Source: Halomonas huangheensis
Lineage (GTDB): Bacteria; Pseudomonadota; Gammaproteobacteria; Pseudomonadales; Halomonadaceae
Length of the DNA stretch: 64,000 nt
Assembly (NCBI RefSeq): GCF_001431725.1
Contig: NZ_CP013106.1
Coordinates: 3,224,001-3,288,000 of the forward strand
Direction of reading: 5' to 3'
Each line of letters opens with the position of its first letter. The first letter of the stretch is position 1. Below the pieces are notes generated by a model. The model was not told the origin of the DNA, did no database searches, and worked only from the letters and a program-made list of their open reading frames with translations. Shown in pieces: positions 48,501-56,746 of the stretch. Both the position numbers and the translations under genes were made by a program.

Positions 48501-51500
48501 GTTCTCCGCGACCTCAGCACCATCATTCACTGCCCGCGGCACGTCATCGCGGATATCGATGGTCAGATCAGTGCTGGCACTGTCGCCGTCCGAGTCGGTC
48601 ACCGACACCGCGAAGATATCCTGAACGCCATCCACTGCGCGGCTGTCGACGCTGGTGTGCTCGAGGCTATTGCTGGTCAGTTCATAGCGATAGCGGTAGC
48701 TGCCGTTGCTCTCGATCACGGTCAGCGTGCCGTAGTCACCGACCACCGTGCCGCCGCTGGTGACATTGATGCCACCGATGATCAGTGAACCGAGACCATC
48801 GCTGCCGGTATCGATATCGAGGCGGCCTTCGGTGAACTCCGCATCGGTATCCCCGGCGCTGCCGGTTTCATCCAGCCCCGCCTCATCGACCTGGTCATGC
48901 CCCTCGGCATTGGGGTCATCAGGCGTGACATCGACGTCGGGCTGGGCATCGACCTCCACCACCAGCCTGGCGCTGCTGGTGTCGCCATCGGCATCGCGAA
49001 TGGTGTAGTTGATGATGGCCTGGCCATCGAAGCCGGCGGCGGGCGTGAAGGTCACATTGCCACCATCGATCACCAGACTGCCCTGCGCGGGATTCGCCAA
49101 CTCCGCGCTGACCAGAGTCAGTGGCCCATCGGCACCGGAGACATCATTGGCCAGCACATCGACGCTGATCGGCGTGTTCTCGTCGGTCTCCCAGCCACCA
49201 TCATTCACCGCCCGCGGTACGTCATCGCGGATATCGATGGTCAGATCAGTGCTGGCACTGTCGCCGTCCGAGTCGGTCACCGACACCGCGAAGATATCCT
49301 GAACGCCATCCACTGCGCGGCTGTCGACGCTGGTGTGCTCGAGGCTATTGCTGGTCAGTTCATAGCGATAGCGGTAGCTGCCGTTGCTCTCGATCACGGT
49401 CAGCGTGCCGTAGTCACCGACCACCGTGCCGCCATTGGTGACATCGATGCCACCGATGATCAGTGAACCGAGACCATCGCTGCCGGTATCGATATCGAGG
49501 CGGCCTTCGGTGAACTCCGCGTCGGTATCCCCGGCGCTGCCGGTTTCATCCAGCCCCGCCTCATCGACCTGGTCATGCCCCTCGGCATTGGGGTCATCAG
49601 GCGTGACATCGACGTCAGGCTGGGCATCGACCTCCACCACCAGCCTGGCGCTGCTGGTGTCGCCATCGGCATCGCGAATGGTGTAGTTGATGATGGCCTG
49701 GCCATCGAAGTCGGCGGCGGGCGTGAAGGTCACATTGCCACCATCGATCACCAGACTGCCCTGCGCGGGATTCGCCAGCTCCGCGCTGACCAGAGTCAGT
49801 GGCCCATCGGCACCGGAGACATCATTGGCCAGCACATCGACGCTGATCGGCGTGTTCTCGTCGGTCTCCCAGCCACCATCATTCACCGCCCGCGGTACGT
49901 CATCGCGGATATCGATGGTCAGATCAGTGCTGGCACTGTCGCCGTCCGAGTCGGTCACCGACACCGCGAAGATATCCTGAACGCCATCCACTGCGCGGCT
50001 GTCGACGCTGGTGTGCTCGAGGCTATTGCTGGTCAGTTCATAGCGATAGCGGTAACTGCCGTTGCTCTCGATCACGGTCAGCGTGCCGTAGTCACCGACC
50101 ACCGTGCCGCCGCTGGTGACATTGATGCCACCGATGATCAGTGCGCCGAGACCATCGCTGCCGGTATCGATATCGAGGCGGCCTTCGGTGAACTCCGCGT
50201 CGGTATCCCCGGCGCTGCCGGTTTCATCCAGCCCCGCCTCATCGACCTGGTCATGCCCCTCGGCATTGGGGTCATCAGGCGTGACATCGACGTCAGGCTG
50301 GGCATCGACCTCCACCACCAGCCTGGCGCTGCTGGTGTCGCCATCGGCATCGCGAATGGTGTAGTTGATGATGGCCTGGCCATCGAAGTCGGCGGCGGGC
50401 GTGAAGGTCACATTGCCACCATCGATCACCAGACTGCCCTGCGCGGGATTCGCCAGCTCCGCGCTGACCAGAGTCAGTGGCCCATCGGCACCGGAGACAT
50501 CATTGGCCAGCACATCGACGCTGATCGGCGTGTTCTCGTCGGTCTCCCAGCCACCATCATTCACCGCCCGCGGTACGTCATCGCGGATATCGATGGTCAG
50601 ATCAGTGCTGGCACTGTCGCCGTCCGAGTCGGTCACCGACACCGCGAAGATATCCTGAACGCCATCCACTGCGCGGCTGTCGACGCTGGTGTGCTCGAGG
50701 CTATTGCTGGTCAGTTCATAGCGATAGCGGTAACTGCCGTTGCTCTCGATCACGGTCAGCGTACCGTAGTCACCGACCACCGTGCCGCCGCTGGTGACAT
50801 TGATGCCACCGATGATCAGTGAACCGAGACCATCGCTGCCGGTATCGATATCGAGGCGGCCTTCGGTGAACTCCGCGTCGGTATCCCCGGCGCTTCCGGT
50901 TTCATCCAGTCCCGCCTCATCGACCTGGTCATGCCCCTCGGCATTGGGGTCATCAGGCGTGACATCGACGTCGGGCTGGGCATCGACCTCCACCACCAGC
51001 CTGGCGCTGCTGGTGTCGCCATCGGCATCGCGAATGGTGTAGTTGATGATGGCCTGGCCATCGAAGCCGGCGGCGGGCGTGAAGGTCACATTGCCACCAT
51101 CGATCACCAGACTGCCCTGCGCGGGATTCGCCAGCTCCGCGCTGACCAGAGTCAGTGGCCCATCGGCACCGGAGACATCATTGGCCAGCACATCGACGCT
51201 GATCGGCGTGTTCTCGTCGGTCTCCCAGCCACCATCATTCACCGCCCGCGGTACGTCATCTCGGATATCGATGGTCAGATCAGTGCTGGCACTGTCGCCG
51301 TCCGAGTCGGTCACCGACACCGCGAAGATATCCTGAACGCCATCCACTGCGCGGCTGTCGACGCTGGTGTGCTCGAGGCTATTGCTGGTCAGTTCATAGC
51401 GATAGCGGTAACTGCCGTTGCTCTCGATCACGGTCAGCGTGCCGTAGTCACCGACCACCGTGCCGCCGCTGGTAAGGTTTTCGCCGTTGATGGTCAGGCT

Positions 51501-54344
51501 CACCAGCACATCATTACCGGTAGAGATATTCAGCGACCCCGAAGTCTTCTCGAGATCCGTGGCTGCCTGACTACCGCCGTCATCAAGCCCGGCTTCATCA
51601 ACCATGTTTCGATCGCCAACGTCCGGCGATACATCAATTTCTGGCGTGGAGTCCCCGGCCACATCGAGAATCAGCACGGCGCTGTCGCGATCTCCACCTC
51701 CCGTGCCATCAGGACCATGGTCGGAATCCTCGATGGTATAGCGAATCCTCACCTCCCCCCCGGCGAAGCCCGGCACAGGAACAAAAGTCACGGTGCCATC
51801 ATCGGGATTGAAGTAAACCTCGCCTGGTGCTGGGTCCAGAGGAGAAACGATTTCGGCACCAGTCAGGATCACTTCCCGGTCGGCGCCGAACAGATCATTT
51901 TCCAGCACGTTGACCGTGATCTCGTCGTTCTCCGCGACCTCAGCACCATCATTCACCGCCCGCGGTACGTCATCGCGGATATCGATGGTCAGATCAGTGC
52001 TGGCACTGTCGCCGTCCGAGTCGGTCACCGACACCGCGAAGATATCCTGAACGCCATCCACTGCGCGGCTGTCGACGCTGGTGTGCTCGAGGCTGTTGCT
52101 GGTAAGTTCGTAACGATAGCGGTAGCTGCCGTTGCTCTCGATCACGGTCAGCGTGCCGTAGTCACCAACCACCGTGCCGCCGCTGGTGACATCGATGCCA
52201 CCGATGATCAGTGCGCCGAGACCATCGCTACCGGTATCGATATCGAGGCGGCCTTCGGTGAACTCCGCGTCGGTATCCCCGGCGCTGCCGGTTTCATCCA
52301 ACCCCGCCTCATCGACCTGGTCATGCCCCTCGGCATTGGGGTCATCAGGCGTGACATCGACGTCAGGCTGGGCATCGACCTCCACCACCAGCCGGGCGCT
52401 GCTGGTGTCGCCATCGGCATCGCGAATGGTGTAGTTGATGATGGCCTGGCCATCGAAGCCGGCGGCGGGCGTGAAGGTCACATTGCCACCATCGATCACC
52501 AGACTGCCCTGCGCGGGATTCGCCAGCTCCGCGCTGACCAGAGTCAGTGGCCCATCGGCACCAGAGACATCATTGGCCAGCACATCGACGCTGATCGGCG
52601 TGTTCTCGTCGGTCTCCCAGCCACCATCATTCACCGCCCGCGGTACGTCATCGCGGATATCGATGGTCAGATCAGTGCTGGCACTGTCGCCGTCCGAGTC
52701 GGTCACCGACACCGCGAAGATATCCTGAACGCCATCCACTGCGCGGCTGTCGACGCTGGTGTGCTCGAGGCTGTTGCTGGTCAGTTCGTAGCGATAGCGG
52801 TAGCTGCCGTTGCTCTCGATCACGGTCAGCGTGCCGTAGTCACCGACCACCGTGCCGCCGCTGGTGACATTGATGCCACCGATGATCAATGAACCGAGAC
52901 CATCGCTGCCGGTATCGATATCGAGACGGCCTTCGGTGAACTCCGCATCGGTATCCCCGGCGCTGCCGGTTTCAACCAGCCCCGCCTCATCGACCAGATT
53001 TCCGCCGCCGACAGCAGGTGAGTCATCATCGGGGATGATCTCGACCCAAGGCTCATCGTCCTCAATCACCACACGCCAGGTCGCCTGACTGGAATCACCG
53101 TCATTGTCAGTCAGGGTATAGCGGATTTCCGCCATGCCCTCGAAGCCTGGCAACGGAGTGAAGATCACCTGACCATCGGGGCTGAAACTCAGGCTTCCTG
53201 CTGCGGGGTTGTCCAGTTCCGCCGCTGTCAATCGGCTCCCATCGGCGCCCGTACTGTCCCTACCGACAGCATTGGTGATCACATTGATGCTGACAGCTTG
53301 ATTGTCTGACGTAGTACTGGTCGGGTCGTCCACTGCGCCAGGGACATCATCGACAATCAAGATATCCAGAGAGTCCGAGCGGCTGCTGCCGTCGAGGTCT
53401 TTGACTTCGATGTTGAAACTGACCAGATAGCCACCGTCTGTGGCTCCAGCAAGACTGTCATTATCGACGTTATCGGAAAGCGTCCAGCGATAGCTGACAA
53501 CACCACCGTGCTCGTTACCCTGATAGCTGGTCAGTGTCAGGACACCCTGCTCTGTGGTGAGATGCAGAGGGTCATTCGCCAACTCGCCGAGCCGTTCCAG
53601 ATCGAGACGAACCCCCGCAATGACCAGACTTGCAAGGCCATCAGGAGTCGATATCTCAAAGCTACCGAGGCGGGTCAGGGCTGCATCATCTGGCTGGCTG
53701 CCCTGCCCTAGATTGGCCTCATATACCGTCTGTTCAGCACCAGCCACGCCAACCGGCTGATCAACAGGCTCGGGAAAAGCGGGCTCCTCCAGCACATCCT
53801 CTTCGCCCCCGGCTCCGAAGCCATCGCGCTGTTCGCCATCGAAACGTTGTGGATCGTCATAATGGAAGGTCAGCGGATCAACGGCTTCGACGATACGCAG
53901 TAGGCGAACAAAGGAGCTACCTTCATTGTCGCCACCACCTCTCGAGTCTCCTGCTCCCGGCTCCTCGACCTCATCCAGCAGATCACCAGAACCTTCATCC
54001 AGAGCCACCAGCAACCGTTCCAATTCCGCATCGCCCAATACATTATCGGGCGCGAATGCACTGTCAGGAGCATCAGTACCAGCAACCGATGCCGACGAGT
54101 CCAAAGGGGAAGGTAGCTGGGAGGACTCAAGGCCCTGCGGCGGGTAGAAGTTGAGCTGTCCTACGCCACTGACGATGGTCGGCTGTATACCATCACCGAA
54201 GTCGAGTACGACTCGAGCCCCGTCTGGCGCAATCAGACGTTCACCGTTCGCGAGCGTATCACCAGGATGCAGTTCTCTTTTTTCACCCGAAGCGCCGACG
54301 GCCCAGGCCTGCCCTTCGATATACATTATCGTTGTACTTTCCAT
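45582..54344 (-). CDS. Giant LapA-like retention-module adhesin with tandem repeats, vWFA and RTX/T1SS end
   Basis: This 2920-residue protein begins with a LapA-type retention module (about 1-70: YIEGQAWAVGASGEKREL, GDTLANGERLIAPDGARV) meant to plug in its outer-membrane exporter. A Glu/Gly-rich linker follows. About 230-2200 consist of repeated cadherin/VCBS-like domains (VTDSDGDSASTDLTIDIRDD, YTIRDADGDTSSA). A von Willebrand A domain has the MIDAS motif DTSGSMS near 2458. Near the end are RTX nonapeptides (GGAGDDVLV, GGSGNDILIGGAGDDTLIG about 2690-2800) and a type I secretion C-terminal signal. It should mediate attachment and biofilm formation at the surface. I see no TAAG-like LapG cleavage site in the N-terminal part. 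No type I secretion genes adjoin it. Confidence 0.92.
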   Translation of the reverse strand: MESTTIMYIEGQAWAVGASGEKRELHPGDTLANGERLIAPDGARVVLDFGDGIQPTIVSGVGQLNFYPPQGLESSQLPSPLDSSASVAGTDAPDSAFAPDNVLGDAELERLLVALDEGSGDLLDEVEEPGAGDSRGGGDNEGSSFVRLLRIVEAVDPLTFHYDDPQRFDGEQRDGFGAGGEEDVLEEPAFPEPVDQPVGVAGAEQTVYEANLGQGSQPDDAALTRLGSFEISTPDGLASLVIAGVRLDLERLGELANDPLHLTTEQGVLTLTSYQGNEHGGVVSYRWTLSDNVDNDSLAGATDGGYLVSFNIEVKDLDGSSRSDSLDILIVDDVPGAVDDPTSTTSDNQAVSINVITNAVGRDSTGADGSRLTAAELDNPAAGSLSFSPDGQVIFTPLPGFEGMAEIRYTLTDNDGDSSQATWRVVIEDDEPWVEIIPDDDSPAVGGGNLVDEAGLVETGSAGDTDAEFTEGRLDIDTGSDGLGSLIIGGINVTSGGTVVGDYGTLTVIESNGSYRYRYELTSNSLEHTSVDSRAVDGVQDIFAVSVTDSDGDSASTDLTIDIRDDVPRAVNDGGWETDENTPISVDVLANDVSGADGPLTLVSAELANPAQGSLVIDGGNVTFTPAAGFDGQAIINYTIRDADGDTSSARLVVEVDAQPDVDVTPDDPNAEGHDQVDEAGLDETGSAGDTDAEFTEGRLDIDTGSDGLGALIIGGIDVTSGGTVVGDYGTLTVIESNGSYRYRYELTSNSLEHTSVDSRAVDGVQDIFAVSVTDSDGDSASTDLTIDIRDDVPRAVNDGAEVAENDEITVNVLENDLFGADREVILTGAEIVSPLDPAPGEVYFNPDDGTVTFVPVPGFAGGEVRIRYTIEDSDHGPDGTGGGDRDSAVLILDVAGDSTPEIDVSPDVGDRNMVDEAGLDDGGSQAATDLEKTSGSLNISTGNDVLVSLTINGENLTSGGTVVGDYGTLTVIESNGSYRYRYELTSNSLEHTSVDSRAVDGVQDIFAVSVTDSDGDSASTDLTIDIRDDVPRAVNDGGWETDENTPISVDVLANDVSGADGPLTLVSAELANPAQGSLVIDGGNVTFTPAAGFDGQAIINYTIRDADGDTSSARLVVEVDAQPDVDVTPDDPNAEGHDQVDEAGLDETGSAGDTDAEFTEGRLDIDTGSDGLGSLIIGGINVTSGGTVVGDYGTLTVIESNGSYRYRYELTSNSLEHTSVDSRAVDGVQDIFAVSVTDSDGDSASTDLTIDIRDDVPRAVNDGGWETDENTPISVDVLANDVSGADGPLTLVSAELANPAQGSLVIDGGNVTFTPAADFDGQAIINYTIRDADGDTSSARLVVEVDAQPDVDVTPDDPNAEGHDQVDEAGLDETGSAGDTDAEFTEGRLDIDTGSDGLGALIIGGINVTSGGTVVGDYGTLTVIESNGSYRYRYELTSNSLEHTSVDSRAVDGVQDIFAVSVTDSDGDSASTDLTIDIRDDVPRAVNDGGWETDENTPISVDVLANDVSGADGPLTLVSAELANPAQGSLVIDGGNVTFTPAADFDGQAIINYTIRDADGDTSSARLVVEVDAQPDVDVTPDDPNAEGHDQVDEAGLDETGSAGDTDAEFTEGRLDIDTGSDGLGSLIIGGIDVTNGGTVVGDYGTLTVIESNGSYRYRYELTSNSLEHTSVDSRAVDGVQDIFAVSVTDSDGDSASTDLTIDIRDDVPRAVNDGGWETDENTPISVDVLANDVSGADGPLTLVSAELANPAQGSLVIDGGNVTFTPAAGFDGQAIINYTIRDADGDTSSARLVVEVDAQPDVDVTPDDPNAEGHDQVDEAGLDETGSAGDTDAEFTEGRLDIDTGSDGLGSLIIGGINVTSGGTVVGDYGTLTVIESNGSYRYRYELTSNSLEHTSVDSRAVDGVQDIFAVSVTDSDGDSASTDLTIDIRDDVPRAVNDGAEVAENDEITVNVLENDLFGADREVILTGAEIVSPLDPAPGEVYFNPDDGTVTFVPVPGFAGGEVRIRYTIEDSDHGPDGTGGGDRDSAVLILDVAGDSTPEIDVSPDVGDRNMVDEAGLDDGGSQAATDLEKTSGSLNISTGNDVLASLTINGENLTNGGTVMGDYGILTVTRNGNTFTYSYELTGNAEHGAPGSATDAVLLESFDIIVTDSDGDSATATLDIDVKDDVPQQFSPGEHELTNGTGMLDLADHIGADGLGALVFDGSLGGLPAMDVDGNRLNVAGQALSYRLADDGRTLYAETAFGAEDGFRVSLDAAGNGYTVEVMGDVTNSSSVMSAARVVRTTGAGVLGTVLITAVVEDGSGNPLQLGSESVRVFNQYGVDVTLDVSVLPEGDGIRVEGLQDGWEVRVETTADRPFASVDFVPQSGETSLEGSDGFMVSEPRMDLALDLALVATDSDGDGITSVLTLTREATGELYVGGNAEQTRTGGDGDDVLIGDAGGVNVEPAGNYNISLLVDTSGSMSNTFGSSGQSRMALAKEALRNLVQQLANHDGTINLQLVDFDTEVGTGDVITFMNFSADDLAAVEAFITGMVAEGGTNFEDGFDSARDWFAAQANGFQNMTFLLTDGEPTYFRNDNGSLGGNGSDYTATTVQNSLDAFSDLVQFSNVAAIGMGSGIRNDILSFFDNTNVVTANGSIDVNGDGINDVTGPRGQPQIVLEGNQLEAALEEAARSLLPLGGDTLSGGAGDDVLVADTLNSDSLGWVNGDTGVTFAAGTHDGLGYAGLYEYLKWGINGGTAPQSNQIIDHVRNHLADLIDNERTDGGTNRLEGGSGNDILIGGAGDDTLIGGEGNDTIFLGFGADTVVWNAGEQGASGAPANDTVEGFSLGNFGVSAEADKLDIADLLDVADTADIADYLYAEEGGAGDTLLHIKSDGGINAGGGNADQIITLAGLDMGGQDSVNFVQQLIDQGQLDIE
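48050..53010 (-). repeat. Near-identical 678-bp tandem repeats in the adhesin gene
   Basis: The same sequence block begins at 48748, 49426, 50104, 50782, 52174 and 52852, that is every 678 bp apart from one 1392-bp step in which a variant domain of 714 bp is inserted. The variant (with AEVAENDEITVNVLENDL and SPDVGDRNMVDEAG) occurs twice, near 48060-48530 and 51475-51960. Copies differ by only a few bases, many of them silent, which points to recent duplication or gene conversion. Confidence 0.93.
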
Positions 54345-55174
54345 GTTCCCTGCTCCGCCATTTTCTCGAATTCATCATCGGAGGCGCTCTGTCATCAGCC
54401 GCCACCAAACCTGTGAATCAACAAATAGCCAAGCAGGAAGGATCCCGTCATTGTACTGAAGTACCAGGGAAAAACAGCACTATCACTTGATGTAAACCCA
54501 AGCTTAAATTCTCGGATACAGCAAACTATCCACCTGGAAAAAATCATGTTGAACAGGCTATATCTTCATCACACGAGAACATCAAACACATCATCCATGA
54601 AGCATGAGATATTTCGATTTTTCTTGTATAACCCCTTGGTCAGTCACTGACAAAAACACCAGATCTTTCATTTTATTCAACATAACCAATTGATAAGAAA
54701 AATACTTCGTCAGAAAAGAGTCTACTGGCCTCCTCGTTCCCCTCTGCTCTCCCGCCTTTGGGTCATATCCCATGTGTCTCAATCGAGCTACTTGAACAGT
54801 ATTGCCATATGTACCGATGTGCGCACAGGACTGAGTTTTCCTCATCCAGAAAAACACCAGAAAGCATGATGCCATTCACCAACACCAGCAGTACGTCGCC
54901 CCTCAACAGGCCAAGGTGCAATGTCTTCCATGGGCGAAAAACAAGCGCCTGGAACACGTAAGAGGCAGCGCGTCCTGCGTCGCCACTTTTCCGTCCCACT
55001 CCCGCATGTAGCCAATTTCATACATATAACTCATTGTTTTTACTTTATTTTATCCTTCACCTCTAAATCCTGTCTTCCCCCGGCGACGTAATTCACGCAC
55101 CTCACTGCCCCACGCTCGGTTCCCGGGCTTCCCGTGCGAAATAAAACACTGTTCGCAAACAAGAATTACGTTAA

Positions 55175-55190
55175 TGGACCGGTTCTTGCA
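55175..55190 (+). promoter_or_regulatory. Sigma-54-like promoter element ahead of the ugd cluster
   Basis: TGGACCGGTTCTTGCA keeps the GG and GC doublets at the exact spacing of the RpoN consensus (TGGCACG-N4-TTGCA), with two mismatches in the -24 box. It would start transcription near 55202, about 190 bases before the ugd ATG. Confidence 0.4.
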
Positions 55191-55287
55191 ATTCCCCTCT
55201 ACCGAAAACCTGCGGCCCATGACTCGCTGCCCGCTACAACGCCAGAGCAAGCGCCGAAGACCGCACTCCAGTGATGCCCTCCAGTCA

Positions 55288-55322
55288 GCTCATGGCATGT
55301 ACCACCAGTACATGCCATGAGC
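55288..55322 (+). promoter_or_regulatory. Perfect 15-bp inverted repeat in the leader of the ugd cluster
   Basis: Arms gctcatggcatgtac and gtacatgccatgagc are exactly complementary around loop cacca, 69 bp before the ugd ATG. No T-run follows, so it is not an intrinsic terminator; it may be an operator or an RNA hairpin in the leader. Confidence 0.75.
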
Positions 55323-55390
55323 GCTGCCGGATGGCAATCGGGCAGTTTCATTGGGCCCCTATTGATTCAAGTGACGCGAGGAGGTCATTG

Positions 55391-56737
55391 ATGAAGATCA
55401 CCATTCATGGTTCCGGCTATGTGGGACTGGTTACCGGCGCCTGCCTGGCAGATGTGGGACATGACGTCGTCTGTGTCGATGTGGATCAGGTCAAGATCGC
55501 CCGCCTCAAACGCGGTGAAGTCCCGATTCACGAGCCAGGTCTCGAAGACTTGATTCGCTACAACCTCGGCAATGAGCGCCTGCGCTTTACGGACGACCCG
55601 CAGGAAGGTATCGAGCACGGTATGCTGCAGTTCATCGCGGTAGGCACTCCCCCCGATGAAGACGGCAGTGCAGACCTGACACATGTGCTCAATGTGGCGC
55701 GTACCATTGGCCAGCACATGACGGACTATCGGGTCATCGTCAACAAGTCGACGGTTCCTGTCGGCACCGCCGACCGTGTCAACCAGGCCATTAGCGAGGT
55801 GCTGGAAGACCGTGAAGAGACCTTGGAATTCGATGTCTGCTCCAACCCGGAATTCCTCAAGGAAGGCGCAGCCATCGAGGACTTTTCACGCGGTGCCCGC
55901 ATCGTGGTCGGCAGTGAATCCGAGCATGTACAGCGGCTGATGCGCGAGTGCTATGCACCCTATAGCCGCCAGAAGGACAAGCTGATCTTCATGGATGTAC
56001 GCAGTGCCGAACTGACCAAGTACGCTGCCAATGCCATGCTGGCCACCAAGATCAGCTTCATCAATGAAATCGCCAATCTCGCCGAAAGCCTGGGCGCCGA
56101 CATCGAGCATGTTCGCCATGGTATCGGCAGCGACCCACGTATCGGCTACCACTTCATCTATCCGGGCTGTGGCTACGGTGGCTCCTGCTTCCCGAAAGAC
56201 GTCAAGGCCCTGGCGCGAACTGCCGACGATGCAGGGACTTCAGCGACACTGCTCCACGCTGTGGAAGAGGTCAACGAAGCCCAGAAATCACGCCTGTTCG
56301 ACAAGCTCAAGCGCGCCATGCATGGCAATCTCAAGGGCCGCACCATCGCCATATGGGGACTGGCGTTCAAGCCCAACACGGATGACATGCGCGAAGCTCC
56401 CAGCCGCAGTCTGATGGAACGACTGTGGGCCGAGGGTGCTCGGGTTCAGGCCTATGATCCAGAGGCCACGGCGGAGTGCCATCGCATCTATGGAGAACGA
56501 CCTGATCTATTCCTGTCTCGTCAGCGCGACGCCGCGCTGGAAGGTGCCGATGCGCTGGTCATCTGCACCGAGTGGAAGGCCTTCCGCAGCGTCGACTTCG
56601 ATTACATTGCGCGAACCCTCAACCACCCTGTCATCATCGATGGTCGCAATCTCTACTCTCCGGAAGACGTAAAACGTGCCGGCCTCGATTACTACGCTAT
56701 CGGCCGCGGCGACTCTCTGCTTCCGGTCGGGCTCTGA
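55391..56737 (+). CDS. ugd: UDP-glucose 6-dehydrogenase, first gene of an alginate-like cluster
   Basis: This 448-residue NAD-dependent enzyme oxidises UDP-glucose to UDP-glucuronate in the cytosol. It has the NAD motif [53 protein letters not shown], and the catalytic cysteine C266 in [16 protein letters not shown], then [17 protein letters not shown]. All of these are the UGD/TuaD forms. The equivalent gene of alginate operons, algD, instead has GLGYVGAVCAGCL and FAFGGSCLPKD, so this is not GDP-mannose dehydrogenase. The ATG at 55391 is followed by the usual MKITIHG; AGGAGG lies just upstream. It is 9 bp from the Alg8-like gene. Confidence 0.95.
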   Translation: MKITIHGSGYVGLVTGACLADVGHDVVCVDVDQVKIARLKRGEVPIHEPGLEDLIRYNLGNERLRFTDDPQEGIEHGMLQFIAVGTPPDEDGSADLTHVLNVARTIGQHMTDYRVIVNKSTVPVGTADRVNQAISEVLEDREETLEFDVCSNPEFLKEGAAIEDFSRGARIVVGSESEHVQRLMRECYAPYSRQKDKLIFMDVRSAELTKYAANAMLATKISFINEIANLAESLGADIEHVRHGIGSDPRIGYHFIYPGCGYGGSCFPKDVKALARTADDAGTSATLLHAVEEVNEAQKSRLFDKLKRAMHGNLKGRTIAIWGLAFKPNTDDMREAPSRSLMERLWAEGARVQAYDPEATAECHRIYGERPDLFLSRQRDAALEGADALVICTEWKAFRSVDFDYIARTLNHPVIIDGRNLYSPEDVKRAGLDYYAIGRGDSLLPVGL

Positions 56738-56746
56738 GGTCGCGCC

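Larger units (their letters stand above)
54345..55390. other. AT-rich divergent spacer between adhesin and exopolysaccharide cluster
   Basis: These 1046 bp are richer in A and T than their surroundings (especially 54480-54720 and 55020-55070) and hold no convincing gene; the open frames are short and lack a ribosome site. The spacer should contain the promoters of both the adhesin (minus strand) and the ugd cluster (plus strand), and carries the two sites listed separately. Confidence 0.65.

Noticed and set aside
50931..52892. Long plus-strand open frame (653 codons) opposite the adhesin, plus its shorter look-alikes every 678 bp
   Set aside because: It mirrors the repeated domains of the adhesin gene on the other strand; its length comes from codon bias and repetition, it has no ribosome site and no recognisable fold.
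54591..54875. Minus-strand open frame of 94 codons in the adhesin-ugd spacer
   Set aside because: It has no ribosome site, no recognisable motif and an odd composition in an AT-rich control region; more likely chance.
55288..55322. Intrinsic terminator in the ugd leader
   Set aside because: The stem is perfect but no T-run follows on either strand.
55391..56737. Calling the first gene of the exopolysaccharide cluster algD
   Set aside because: Context suggests algD, but the catalytic and NAD motifs are those of UDP-glucose 6-dehydrogenase.
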